Assembly: GCA_964630905.1 (NCBI GenBank) | Contig: CAZVWR010000067.1 | Span: 1 to 15,490, forward strand | Length of the DNA stretch: 15,490 nucleotides | Reading direction: 5' to 3' | Origin: JAGOEX01 sp964630905 | Lineage (GTDB): Bacteria; UBP6; UBA1177 | In this document: one piece after another, positions 1 through 8,204 of the stretch | Position numbering within the stretch: the stretch's first letter is position 1 | Layout: each line of letters opens with the position of its first letter | Notes under the pieces: model-generated | What the model was told of the DNA's origin: nothing | Database searches by the model: none | The model's input: only the letters and a program-made list of their open reading frames with translations | Made by a program: the position numbers and the translations under genes

Positions 1-61
1 AATATCAATGAACTCGTTTTATAACAAAAAATTTATACTCAATTATTAGTAGGAGGAATGA

Positions 62-1048
62 ATGATAGTAGTAACCGGTGCTTCAGGTCATGTCGGCAAC
101 AATCTTGTAAGAGAGCTAAACCGTCGCAAAATTAAACCGAGAGTTGTAATACACAATCCGGAACATTCTGAAAAACCGCTTAAAGGGCTCGATTTTGAAG
201 CAGTTATGGGAGATGTGACCGATCTTCAGTCAATGATAAACGCTTTTAAGGGTGCCGAAATGGTATATCACTGTGCCGCATGGATCTCAATAACGCCCGG
301 GATGTACAAAAAACTGAGAGTTGTCAATGTTGAAGGGACTTTGAATGTTCTTGAAGCATGCAGGCGGAACAACGTAAAAAAAATTGTTTATGTCAGTTCC
401 ATCGAAGCACTCGGAGATCCCGGAGAAGGTGTAATAGCAAAAGAGGAAATGGGATTTAACCCGGACAAAGCGATGCTTGAATATGGTGTGACAAAAGCCG
501 AAGCTGCCCTTCTTGTTCAGGAAGCAGTAAAGAACGGAATGAACATCGTCACGGTCTGCCCTGTCGGAATAATAGGTCCATATGACTTCAAATCTTCACA
601 GATGGGCAATATGATGCTCGATTTCTACAAAGGAAAGCTTCCCGCATATCCTGGATACGGTGGATTTGACTGGGTCGATGTCAGAGATGTGGCCAATGCG
701 ATAATTCTTGCCGGAGAGAAAGGAAAAAAAGGTGAATCATATCTTCTCACAGGCGGTCACACAACGAACTTTGAAATGATGGAAATACTTGAAAAAGTGA
801 CCGGCAGGAAAAAACCGAAAATAGCACTCCCCTACTGGCTCATGTCAACAGCAGGATTTTTCGCAGAATTCTATTATAAAACAACCGGCAAGGAAGCGGT
901 GATAACGCGTGACAGTGCCAAAATTCTTAAAAGTGATCTCCGTGCATCATCAGAAAAAGCTAAACGGGAGCTCGGATACAATCCAAGACCTCTTGAGCAG
1001 ACTTTCAAAGATCATTTTGACTGGCTGATGAATTATTACGGAAAATAA
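62..1048 (+). CDS. NAD(P)-dependent epimerase/dehydratase (extended SDR, DFR/HpnA-like)
   Basis: Cytoplasmic oxidoreductase of the extended short-chain dehydrogenase/reductase superfamily, which acts on nucleotide sugars, steroids or dihydroflavonol-like substrates. The N-terminal Rossmann motif TGASGHVG (residues 5-12) binds NAD(P). The catalytic set is a Ser in YVSSIEAL near residue 113 and the YGVTK motif (YxxxK) near residue 142. The VNVEGTLNVLEAC segment and the PVGIIGP segment are typical of the family. The 328-aa length is normal. AGGAGG at 51-56 lies 5 nt before the ATG and fixes the start. The overall pattern recalls dihydroflavonol-4-reductase-like and hopanoid-associated (HpnA-like) epimerases, but the substrate cannot be assigned. 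The stop TAA abuts the ATG of the histidine kinase, so the two genes are probably co-transcribed. No convincing -35 is visible upstream; TATACT at 34-39 could be a -10. Confidence 0.9.
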   Translation: MIVVTGASGHVGNNLVRELNRRKIKPRVVIHNPEHSEKPLKGLDFEAVMGDVTDLQSMINAFKGAEMVYHCAAWISITPGMYKKLRVVNVEGTLNVLEACRRNNVKKIVYVSSIEALGDPGEGVIAKEEMGFNPDKAMLEYGVTKAEAALLVQEAVKNGMNIVTVCPVGIIGPYDFKSSQMGNMMLDFYKGKLPAYPGYGGFDWVDVRDVANAIILAGEKGKKGESYLLTGGHTTNFEMMEILEKVTGRKKPKIALPYWLMSTAGFFAEFYYKTTGKEAVITRDSAKILKSDLRASSEKAKRELGYNPRPLEQTFKDHFDWLMNYYGK

Positions 1049-2785
1049 ATGGATTATACATTTTCAATTCAGTTTATACCTCTGATCTTTTCAGTTTTCT
1101 TTTCTTTCGGACTTCTTGTATATCTTCTGAAATACAATGAAAGTCCTGTTGTAAAAACTCTGTCAGTCATTTTGAAAGGAGCGTTCATCTGGTCTTTGTC
1201 CCATTTATTTGAATACGGTTCCAATCAGCTTTCTTCAAAAATTTTCTGGATAAACATCGGGTATATCGGAATTGAACTTGTGCCGATCGGCTGGTTTTTA
1301 ATGTCTCTGCTTTATTCAGGAAAAAGACATCTTGTCAACAGGAATCTCATAATTATTATTTCACTAATTCCTGTTCTTACTGTTATTTTTAATCTTACCA
1401 ACAGTTTTCACGGTCTTATGAGATATGATGTCGGACTTGATACGAACGGACCGTTTGCAATAATAACAAGAACGCCGGGAGTATGGTTCTGGATAAATTT
1501 TGTTTATGTGAACGCTCTCATGCTGACCGGCACACTGCTTATGTTCAAAAGAATGTTCTCTCCGCCAAAAATCCAGCAGAAACAAATACTTCTGGTCACA
1601 GCCGCCGTAATAATCCCGTGGCTTGGAACATTTATCATGGTCTTTAGCCTTATTCCTGCGCTTCGAATAGATCCTTCACCATCTATGATACCCTTTTCAA
1701 TCTTTCTCATTGTTCTTGCTTTATATCCTTTCAATATCTTTGATGTTATTCCAATTGCAAGAGATTTTATCCTGGAACATCTTCCTGACGGGATAGTCGT
1801 TACCGACCCGCTAAACAGGATCATTGATTATAATCCGGCTTTTAAAAATATGTTCCATTTACAAAAAATACCCTTTTCAACCCCTTTGAGCAGTTTTTCA
1901 TCAATTCTTAACATTCCGGAATCTCTGCTGAAAAAGAACTCTTTTTTCAAACGGGAAACTGTCTGCACATTAAACGGCGACTCTCTTGCTCTTGAGTTTC
2001 AGATGCAGCCGCTGATGCAAAACGGCTCTGTGATAGGTAAAGTATATTATTTTCAGGATATTACAGAAAAGAAAAAGATGATCGAGTCATTAAGCCGGAC
2101 TCAGCGACTTGATTCTCTGGGGACACTTGCCGGCGGAATTGCACATGAATTTAATAATATGCTAAGTGCTGTTTACGGTTATGCAGAACTTGCAAAAAAC
2201 TCTTCGACAGACCCCAAAATTATTGATTATCTTGAAAAATCACTTTCCAGCTCAGATAGAGCAAGAGATCTTACAGAACAGCTTGTGACCTTTTCAAAAG
2301 GCGGCACTCCGATATGCAGGGAAGAGCAGCTATTTCCGTTTTTTGCAGAAAGAATAAAGCTCCTTGTAAAAAAAACTAAGATCGATCTCAGTTTTGATAT
2401 TCCGCATAATCTGCCTGATGCATGGATTGACAAGAATCAGGTGGGGCTGGTCTTTGACGGCATAATAACAAACGCCAAAGAAGCAATGTTTGAAAAAGGG
2501 ACTATCTCAATAAAAGCGGCAGTGGAAAATGTTGAAGAACACTCTATGCACAAACTTAAAGCAGGCAGGTATGTCAAAATAATGATCCGGGACAGCGGAA
2601 CCGGCATTGATAAAGAGGTTCTGCCTAAAATATTTGACCCATTTTTCACCACAAAAAAATTCGGACGGGGAATGGGGCTTTCTGCTTGTTATTCGATTGC
2701 CGAACAGCACGGCGGCACAATTGAAGTTGAAACTGAAATAGGAAAAGGGACACAATTTACTGTCTATTTTAAGGCTGCCGGATAG
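1049..2785 (+). CDS. Sensor histidine kinase with 7TM N-terminal region, PAS, HisKA and HATPase_c domains
   Basis: Membrane-bound sensor kinase of two-component signalling. Residues about 5-231 hold seven hydrophobic helices resembling the histidine-kinase N-terminal 7TM module. Residues about 236-345 resemble a PAS domain, ending in YYFQDITEKKK. The phosphoacceptor is H366 in GGIAHEFNNML (HisKA, NtrB-like type). The ATPase domain carries the N box (ITNAKEAM, N475), the G1 box (RDSGTGID, D515), the F box (IFDPFFTTKK) and the G2 box (GRGMGLS). All catalytic boxes are intact, so it should be active. There is no fused receiver and no response regulator in the window, so the partner is encoded elsewhere. 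Its ATG directly follows the epimerase stop, and the SD is weak (CGGAAAA), suggesting translational coupling. The 3' end overlaps the convergent xseA by 17 bp. The stimulus is unknown. Confidence 0.93.
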   Translation: MDYTFSIQFIPLIFSVFFSFGLLVYLLKYNESPVVKTLSVILKGAFIWSLSHLFEYGSNQLSSKIFWINIGYIGIELVPIGWFLMSLLYSGKRHLVNRNLIIIISLIPVLTVIFNLTNSFHGLMRYDVGLDTNGPFAIITRTPGVWFWINFVYVNALMLTGTLLMFKRMFSPPKIQQKQILLVTAAVIIPWLGTFIMVFSLIPALRIDPSPSMIPFSIFLIVLALYPFNIFDVIPIARDFILEHLPDGIVVTDPLNRIIDYNPAFKNMFHLQKIPFSTPLSSFSSILNIPESLLKKNSFFKRETVCTLNGDSLALEFQMQPLMQNGSVIGKVYYFQDITEKKKMIESLSRTQRLDSLGTLAGGIAHEFNNMLSAVYGYAELAKNSSTDPKIIDYLEKSLSSSDRARDLTEQLVTFSKGGTPICREEQLFPFFAERIKLLVKKTKIDLSFDIPHNLPDAWIDKNQVGLVFDGIITNAKEAMFEKGTISIKAAVENVEEHSMHKLKAGRYVKIMIRDSGTGIDKEVLPKIFDPFFTTKKFGRGMGLSACYSIAEQHGGTIEVETEIGKGTQFTVYFKAAG

Positions 2786-3962
2786 AACCACCTTTATTTA
2801 ACACCACTTTCCCATCCTTGAATGTAACAGTAAAAGAGTTTGCTTCATTGAAGAATTCTTTTCTTTTTATCATTTTATCATTCTGGGTTACAACAGCAAA
2901 ACCCCGCTCCAATGGTGAAAGAGGGTTGTTCGTTTCAAGCATCTTTTCTAGTGCCGAAAGATCTTTAACCGCATCAAATATGAGTTCTTTGAGCTTCGAT
3001 GAAGCGGTTATAAGCAGTTTCTCAGTGCGGTGAAGAGTCCGGCTTATGACTTCAGAAGGATTTCTGAGCGAAAGAGTCATATTGTCAAGATACATCAATT
3101 TTGAATTTATCGAGCTTTCTGTTGTCTTTTTCATATCCTGTACTGAATTCAAAGCCATGCTCAGCAAAACGGCACCGTCAGGAAATATAAGCTCTGCCGC
3201 GGCAGTCGGGGTCGGAACAGAGTAGCTTGCGGCAAGATCAAGAATGGTGGTGTCTGTTTCGTGTCCTACCGCACTTATTACCGGCTTTCGGCATTTTATC
3301 ACAGCCCTTGCAAGCTCTTCTGAATTGAAACAGTCCAGATCCTCCTTTGATCCGCCGCCTCTTCCGATGACTATTGCATCGATCTCTTCAATATCTGAAA
3401 TCCTCGCAAGTGCCTTAATAAGATCAAGGTAAGCATCTTTGCCCTGAACTGAAGAAGGTGCAAGGATAATTTCAGCGGGAGGGAACCTTTTTCTTGATAC
3501 TTTTATTATATCGTGTATCGCCGCACCACTTTCACTTGTAACAACACCGATCACTTCAGGGAACTGCGGAAGCTGTTTTTTGTGACTTACATCAAAAACA
3601 CCCTCTCTGCTCAATTTTTCCCTGAGCATTTTAAGTTTCATCGCCGCCATCCCTTCACCGTATGGAATGATGAGGTTTGCGATCAGAGTTATCTCCGACC
3701 TCTGCTCATAAACGGAAAGTTTGCCATAGACTATATATTCTGAATCGACCTTCAATTCCGCATGGTTCATTCTCTGCTGGTTTTTAAAAAGAGCACATTT
3801 GATCTGGGCTTCACTGTCTTTGAGCGTAAAATAGATGTGTCCTGAATAAGCTTTACTTAAATTTGTAAGTTCTCCGCGGACTGCGACAAAACCGAAAGCC
3901 CCTTCAACTGCATTTTTAAGGTCTCTGACCAGAGCTGAAACCGGTACGACAACATCATTCAT
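2769..3962 (-). CDS. xseA: Exodeoxyribonuclease VII large subunit
   Basis: Large, catalytic subunit of exonuclease VII, which degrades single-stranded DNA to oligonucleotides in repair and recombination; it normally works with several copies of XseB. Residues 1-100 form the N-terminal OB-fold (VRGELTNL at 28-35, SGHIYFTLKD at 40-49). The central nuclease domain shows VVTSESGAAIHDI (140-152), IGRGGGSKEDL (199-209) and SAVGHETDTTILD (230-242), all hallmarks of the family. A helical region follows, then the conserved NPLSPLERGFAVV segment near the C-terminus. At 397 aa it is shorter than the E. coli protein (about 456 aa), mainly in the helical region. Its ATG overlaps the stop of the upstream gene (TAATG), so translation is probably coupled. 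No xseB gene follows, because the gene runs into the convergent kinase. Confidence 0.96.
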   Translation of the reverse strand: MNDVVVPVSALVRDLKNAVEGAFGFVAVRGELTNLSKAYSGHIYFTLKDSEAQIKCALFKNQQRMNHAELKVDSEYIVYGKLSVYEQRSEITLIANLIIPYGEGMAAMKLKMLREKLSREGVFDVSHKKQLPQFPEVIGVVTSESGAAIHDIIKVSRKRFPPAEIILAPSSVQGKDAYLDLIKALARISDIEEIDAIVIGRGGGSKEDLDCFNSEELARAVIKCRKPVISAVGHETDTTILDLAASYSVPTPTAAAELIFPDGAVLLSMALNSVQDMKKTTESSINSKLMYLDNMTLSLRNPSEVISRTLHRTEKLLITASSKLKELIFDAVKDLSALEKMLETNNPLSPLERGFAVVTQNDKMIKRKEFFNEANSFTVTFKDGKVVLNKGGSIRQP

Positions 3963-4999
3963 TATCTGATCTTCTTAAGTGCCTTCATTTTCAGGGCACT
4001 CGGGATATTTCTGCTTTTGGCAATGTTCTTAAGATCGTTTATTCTTATTATATCAAGCAGTGCCATCGAAGTTTTAAGCGGTGTCTTTGGATTGTTCACC
4101 AGAGCAAGCTTGACCTGATAACTTTTTGAAAGTGCCTTTACAGCCGCAATATAGGCGATGATATCAAGCGAAATCGCTGCATCTCCTGCAATTGAAACTA
4201 CCTCTTTTTCGGTAATTCTGGCATTGGAAAGAACCGCCATTGCTATCTGTCTTCTGGGATCCTTGATAAGTATCTTCCTTACTTCAATATTTCCCATCAT
4301 TGCAAGCTTTATCTTCTGCCCCATTGACATATCCTTAATGGTCTCAATCATATTTTTTCTCTGACCCATCATATCGTCAGCATTCAGACCTTCAAAAACT
4401 TCATCGGAAACAAGGAAATCGGGAAAATCGAAATCTTCATCACCGAGCTCTACGACATCTTCTTCCTGTGAAACATCTTCTTTCAGTTCCTGTGAACCGT
4501 CAGGTTCCTCACCCTGCTCAGAAGAAATATCGCCGGCCACATATCCCACCTGTTCGATGTAAAGATCATAAAGAACAGGGCTGAATGCAGAAAAAAACTT
4601 TACAAACTCTTCCTTCCTTGGAGCAGTGAACATTACAAAATCTCTGTGCGTAATAAGATTTTTCCAAAGATCATCATCCTGTATCATTACATAGTCCAGA
4701 ACCCATTCCACATGCATTTTTCCAGTTTCCATCAGAGCTATCAGAATGGTTGCCGACTTTCTTTCTCCAGCAAGCTTCGTTAATGCAAGCACTGATTTTT
4801 CAGGCATTTCCTGATAGATGTTCTTTTTTATATCAGGTACCGAAAAATCCTTTATCTTTTCGATCGCTCTTTTCCAGACAGTCTCATCATCATCTCCGCA
4901 GAAAAATATGACTGCTTTTTTATATTCATCCGCAGTGATCGGAAGAAGCCCGTCAATTACAGCAAGCTTCTGTGCAGGCAATTGTGCCTTGCGCCACAT
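3962..4999 (-). CDS. Uncharacterised helical-repeat protein with acidic linker
   Basis: No function can be assigned. The 345-aa product has no signal peptide or membrane segment and should be cytoplasmic. Residues 1-150 are helical and HEAT-like (for example LPAQKLAVIDGLLPI at 7-21). Residues about 156-210 form a strongly acidic, probably disordered linker. Residues 215-345 form a second helical block with short repeated units: KIKLAMMGN, RKILIKDP, QIAMAVLSNARITE, and VKLALVNNPKTPL followed by AKSRNIPSALK. I recognise this C-terminal pattern from conserved hypothetical proteins of Deltaproteobacteria, where NP-K-T-P and N-R-IT elements recur; this is from memory, not a search. An AGGAGG sequence inside the 3' end of coaX supports the ATG at 4999, and coaX stops only 5 nt upstream. 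It sits between coaX and xseA with overlapping or touching ends, so it is co-expressed with them. Confidence 0.85.
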   Translation of the reverse strand: MWRKAQLPAQKLAVIDGLLPITADEYKKAVIFFCGDDDETVWKRAIEKIKDFSVPDIKKNIYQEMPEKSVLALTKLAGERKSATILIALMETGKMHVEWVLDYVMIQDDDLWKNLITHRDFVMFTAPRKEEFVKFFSAFSPVLYDLYIEQVGYVAGDISSEQGEEPDGSQELKEDVSQEEDVVELGDEDFDFPDFLVSDEVFEGLNADDMMGQRKNMIETIKDMSMGQKIKLAMMGNIEVRKILIKDPRRQIAMAVLSNARITEKEVVSIAGDAAISLDIIAYIAAVKALSKSYQVKLALVNNPKTPLKTSMALLDIIRINDLKNIAKSRNIPSALKMKALKKIR

Positions 5000-5004
5000 T
5001 TATT

Positions 5005-5772
5005 CTACCTCCTGTTCAGTAAAGCAATGATGTTAAGCCCTTTCAAAGTAAGATCCCTGTCAAATTCCGATATGTATTTTGATGCCGTTGTCAATGCACC
5101 GGCAAGACCGCCTGTCGATATGATCTTCGGCTTAAAATCAACCTCTTTCAATGACTCCTCGATAACCCTGTCCACCATACCTATAAAACCGAAAAAGACA
5201 CCGCTCTGAAGTCCTGCCAATGTTGATCTCCCGATCGCTTTTTCAGGCCTGTCAAGCTCAAAACGGGGCAGCTTGGCAGTTTTAAGGCTCATAGCCTCCA
5301 TTGATATGATGATTCCCGGCATTATCGCCCCTCCGACATATTCCTTCTGAGGAGTTACTATATCAAGAGTTATCGCTGTCCCTGAATCAATTATGAAAGT
5401 TCCTTCTTTGTACAAACTTGCCGCCGCTACAGCATTTGCGATCCTGTCAGCACCGACCTCATTAGGGTTATCGATATTTATCTTTATTCCTGACATGGTA
5501 GTGTGTTTCAGAAAAAGGGGCTTAACATCAAGGAATTCTATCGCAAATCTTTCCCATATGTGGTTCCATGTCGGAACAACGGAACTTATTATGCAGAAAG
5601 CTATATCGCTGATCTCTATCTTTGAAAACATCATGAGTGAGTGGATCTTGGAAGAAATATCATCAACTGTGAGATTTCTGTCAGTTGCTATCCTCCATCT
5701 TTTCACAAGAATGTCATCTTTGTAAAGTCCGATAACAGTGTTTGAGTTTCCGATATCTACTATAAAATTCAT
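5005..5772 (-). CDS. coaX: Type III pantothenate kinase
   Basis: Catalyses the first step of coenzyme A synthesis, phosphorylating pantothenate to 4'-phosphopantothenate with ATP and a monovalent cation in the cytosol. The ASKHA-fold signatures are present: the N-terminal phosphate loop DIGNSNTV (6-13), NEVGADRIAN (104-113, the GADR pantothenate-site motif), IDSGTAITLD (128-137, with the catalytic-type Asp129), GGAIMPG (147-153) and STGGLAGAL (219-227). The 255-aa length is typical. It starts directly after the aminopeptidase stop (TAAATG), and AGGA about 5 nt upstream of the ATG supplies the SD. CoaX enzymes are known to be insensitive to CoA feedback, unlike type I CoaA. The surrounding operon has no other CoA gene. 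Confidence 0.96.
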   Translation of the reverse strand: MNFIVDIGNSNTVIGLYKDDILVKRWRIATDRNLTVDDISSKIHSLMMFSKIEISDIAFCIISSVVPTWNHIWERFAIEFLDVKPLFLKHTTMSGIKINIDNPNEVGADRIANAVAAASLYKEGTFIIDSGTAITLDIVTPQKEYVGGAIMPGIIISMEAMSLKTAKLPRFELDRPEKAIGRSTLAGLQSGVFFGFIGMVDRVIEESLKEVDFKPKIISTGGLAGALTTASKYISEFDRDLTLKGLNIIALLNRR

Positions 5773-7062
5773 TTATTTCCTGCCGTAAAAATGAGAAAGA
5801 GCCTTCTTCATATAGAAATGATCAAGTGTTCCTGCAGTTTCTCTTATCGAGTGCATTGCCCACATTGCGTTACCCACATCGACCGCTTTAATTCCAAGAG
5901 CGGCGGAACTCATCGGTCCGATCGTGCTTCCTGACGGGACATCAGACCTGTTTGCAATCTTCTGACAGGGAACGCCTGCCTGTTCACATATCTGTTCAAA
6001 TTCTGAACTGCTTTCCGCCGTTGTTGCATATCTGAAGGAAGAACTGAATTTTATAACAGGCCCTTTATTCATCAATGGAGCATAGGCAGGATCATGTTTT
6101 TCAGGAAAATTGGGGTGATGGGCATGTGCTCCGTCAGCACTGACAAGGAAACTTTGGGAAAGTGCTCTGAAAATGTCATCTTTACCTGAAGAAGTGAGAG
6201 CTGTGATCCTTTCAAGAATTGTTCTTGTAAATGTTGAGTCCGCTCCCATCAGTGTTCTTGAGCCGATCTCCTCGTTGTCATAGAAAGCGGCAACTGTTGT
6301 TGCTTCAGGGGTTTTCACCGAAAGGAATGATTCAAGGATCGCATGACACATCTGAAGATTATCAAGTCTTCCGCAGGTTATGAACTCAGAATCATTTCCG
6401 GTAAAAACTCCTTTCTGAAGATCATAGACAAACATGTCCATCCCTGCGATATTCTCCTCTTTTTCCTTAAGCTCAGATACTATAAGACCTTTGAGAACAT
6501 TTTTTGCTGAACCGTCTGCGGTAAGAACTATCTGAAGATGATTCTGTGGATTGAACTCAAAACCCTTGTTCGCTTCACGGTTCATGTGTATTGCCAGACT
6601 CGGAATTATTGCAACCGGCCTGTTGATGTTGACAAGTCTGCTTTTCAGTCCACCTTTTGACTTGACCATGACTCTTCCTGCTATACCGAGATCTCTGTCA
6701 AGCCATGTGTAGACAAGCGGGCCGCCGTAAATTTCGGTTGTAACTCTGATGCAGGATGCCGACTTATTCTCTCCGTTGTCCTTTATTTTCAAAAGGGGAC
6801 TGTCGGTGTGTGCACCGGCTATTCTGAAGCCTGTTTTCACCGGTTTTCCTCTGCCTGCAATAAAAGCAATAACTGATGAACTGTTCCTTTTAACAAAGTG
6901 TTTTCCACCCTCTGATATCTTCCAGGGATCAGATTCATCAAGTTCAGTAAAACCTTCTTTTTTCAACCTTTTTTCGATGTTTTCCGCTGCATGGAACGCT
7001 GTGGGAGAGCTGTCAAGAAAGTCAATAAGGGCACTACCAAGTTTTTTAATTTCTGAATTCAT
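5773..7062 (-). CDS. apeB: M18 family aminopeptidase (aspartyl aminopeptidase type)
   Basis: Di-zinc metallo-aminopeptidase of MEROPS family M18, which removes N-terminal (often acidic) residues from peptides in the cytoplasm. All expected metal and catalytic residues are visible: H85 in GAHTDSP, D234 in CGRLDNLQ, the E264/E265 pair in DNEEIGS, D310 in SADGAHAHHP and H404 in NAMWAMHSIRET. The WLDRDLGIAGRV block (120-131) and the NRSDVPSGSTIGP block (371-383) are also characteristic. The 429-aa length matches the bacterial ApeB-type proteins. GGAGG about 5 nt upstream of the ATG at 7062 supports the start. It lies 21 bp after the outer-membrane-like gene and touches coaX, so it is likely part of the same transcript. 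A TATAAT-like string at 7075-7080 lacks a matching -35 and is not called as a promoter. Confidence 0.95.
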   Translation of the reverse strand: MNSEIKKLGSALIDFLDSSPTAFHAAENIEKRLKKEGFTELDESDPWKISEGGKHFVKRNSSSVIAFIAGRGKPVKTGFRIAGAHTDSPLLKIKDNGENKSASCIRVTTEIYGGPLVYTWLDRDLGIAGRVMVKSKGGLKSRLVNINRPVAIIPSLAIHMNREANKGFEFNPQNHLQIVLTADGSAKNVLKGLIVSELKEKEENIAGMDMFVYDLQKGVFTGNDSEFITCGRLDNLQMCHAILESFLSVKTPEATTVAAFYDNEEIGSRTLMGADSTFTRTILERITALTSSGKDDIFRALSQSFLVSADGAHAHHPNFPEKHDPAYAPLMNKGPVIKFSSSFRYATTAESSSEFEQICEQAGVPCQKIANRSDVPSGSTIGPMSSAALGIKAVDVGNAMWAMHSIRETAGTLDHFYMKKALSHFYGRK

Positions 7063-7083
7063 AGGATCCTCCGGATTATATAA

Positions 7084-8058
7084 TTACATTTTCTTATCGA
7101 TCTCGTAGAACAGCGACAGATAAAGTCCGTTTGTCATCTGCCACTCTCTCACTATTGCAAAATCTCTCTTGATTGTGAACTCATAGTTGAATGAAGCATA
7201 TTTATTGATGTTGAATTCAAGCTTGATATGTCCTTCAAACTGGAACACATCACCCCAGCTCATTTTGAGATTTTCTCTCTCCTTGCTGTAAAAAGGCATG
7301 ATCGCTTTAGCCATTATGTCGTAACCCACCTTTTTTTCCTGTGCTGTTCCTTTATAAGTGAACCCTGCCTCACCGCCGACTTCATAAATATCAGTCATTG
7401 AAGTGAGCTCTTTTTCAGGAGTCGCGGCATCATCATTTACGATGAGCGAATCCCCTACAAAAACCTCTCTTGCCGCAAGACCGAGATTGAACTCCATCTT
7501 GCTTTCCTCAGTATCGATAGGCCTTAAAAAAAGACCGGTACCCTGATACAGGAACAGCGGAAGACCTGAAGTTGTGAGTTCGTATTTCTTTTTCTGACCT
7601 TTTCTCACACCGTTGACACTGTATTCCACAGCATCCGTACTGTAGTCGTATCCGGGGAAAAAATGGGTCTCAAGACCGGCTTTAAGATAGTAACCTGACC
7701 ATTTGTTGAAAAGAAGATTGTAACGCATTTCAAGCTTTGCCACATCGGCCGCAATTACAAAACCTTCAAAAAGAGGGGTGTAGCTTATTGCCTCTTTTAT
7801 TCCCAGATCAATAAGAAATTCATGCATATCTTTCGCATACTTGTAATTCAAAACTACATCAAGATCAGTCCTGAAATATATGCCGTCCGTTTTGCCCGGA
7901 ACATTTCTGTTGTCAACAAAACTTACTGAAAGTTTCGGTTTGAAAAAGATCGAATGGTACTTTGGTGCTTCAATTTTTTCCTCTGCAGGTGCGGCATCAG
8001 TTGCAAAAACAGGTGCCACAACAAAAAACAGCATGATAACTGCCAGAAATCTTTTCAT
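7084..8058 (-). CDS. Putative outer-membrane beta-barrel protein with signal peptide
   Basis: The family is not recognised. The 324-aa product begins with a classic Sec signal (MKRFLAVIMLFFVVAPVFA), with likely cleavage after VFA-20 before TDA. After a short Ala/Glu/Pro-rich segment, the rest is dominated by alternating hydrophobic/polar stretches rich in Tyr and Phe (for example KLSVSFVDN, GIYFRTDLDVVLNYKY, HIKLEFNINKYASFNYEF). It ends with GLYLSLFYEIDKKM, an amphipathic strand close to the terminus as in barrel proteins. A longer reading from an upstream ATG at 8118 is rejected: GGAGG lies 6 nt before the ATG at 8058, and a promoter (-35 at 8113-8118, -10 at 8090-8095) would overlap the longer version. 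It is the first gene of the likely operon, and the exporter is divergently transcribed from it. Barrel prediction is inference; a periplasmic beta protein is the alternative. Confidence 0.8.
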   Translation of the reverse strand: MKRFLAVIMLFFVVAPVFATDAAPAEEKIEAPKYHSIFFKPKLSVSFVDNRNVPGKTDGIYFRTDLDVVLNYKYAKDMHEFLIDLGIKEAISYTPLFEGFVIAADVAKLEMRYNLLFNKWSGYYLKAGLETHFFPGYDYSTDAVEYSVNGVRKGQKKKYELTTSGLPLFLYQGTGLFLRPIDTEESKMEFNLGLAAREVFVGDSLIVNDDAATPEKELTSMTDIYEVGGEAGFTYKGTAQEKKVGYDIMAKAIMPFYSKERENLKMSWGDVFQFEGHIKLEFNINKYASFNYEFTIKRDFAIVREWQMTNGLYLSLFYEIDKKM

Positions 8059-8089
8059 AATTTGCCTCCAATGCAAAAAGTTCGCAGTA

Positions 8090-8118
8090 ATTATAGACAC
8101 ATTTAAAAAATAATGCAA
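8090..8118 (-). promoter_or_regulatory. Sigma70-type promoter of the outer-membrane protein/apeB/coaX/xseA operon
   Basis: Read on the minus strand, TTGCAT (8113-8118) and a perfect TATAAT (8090-8095) are separated by exactly 17 nt. Transcription would start near 8083, about 25 nt before the ATG at 8058, leaving room for the GGAGG site. The -35 matches only three of six consensus bases. Confidence 0.65.
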
Positions 8119-8138
8119 CCTTGGCCATACGAATTAAC

Positions 8139-8166
8139 TTTACTGATAAAACTGATTTGTTAATAT
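8139..8166 (+). promoter_or_regulatory. Possible promoter of the RND/MMPL exporter gene
   Basis: TTTACT (8139-8144) and TAATAT (8161-8166) are separated by 16 nt, each matching four of six consensus bases. They lie 38 bp upstream of the TTG start. The local region is AT-rich, so a chance match is possible. Together with the opposite promoter it would make the 146-bp gap a divergent promoter region. Confidence 0.35.
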
Positions 8167-8204
8167 CTAAAAGTCTGAAGTTTTGAAACACCGGGGGCAC
8201 TATA

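Noticed and set aside
7063..7083. Separate promoter for the aminopeptidase from the TATAAT string
   Set aside because: No -35 match at a suitable distance, and it sits only about 13 nt from the start codon.
6749..7108. 119-codon plus-strand open frame opposite the aminopeptidase start
   Set aside because: It runs antisense to a complete M18 enzyme with its metal site, so it is a shadow frame.
8059..8118. N-terminal extension of the outer-membrane-like protein to an upstream ATG
   Set aside because: It would place 20 residues before a complete signal peptide and overlap the promoter; the SD supports the ATG at 8058.
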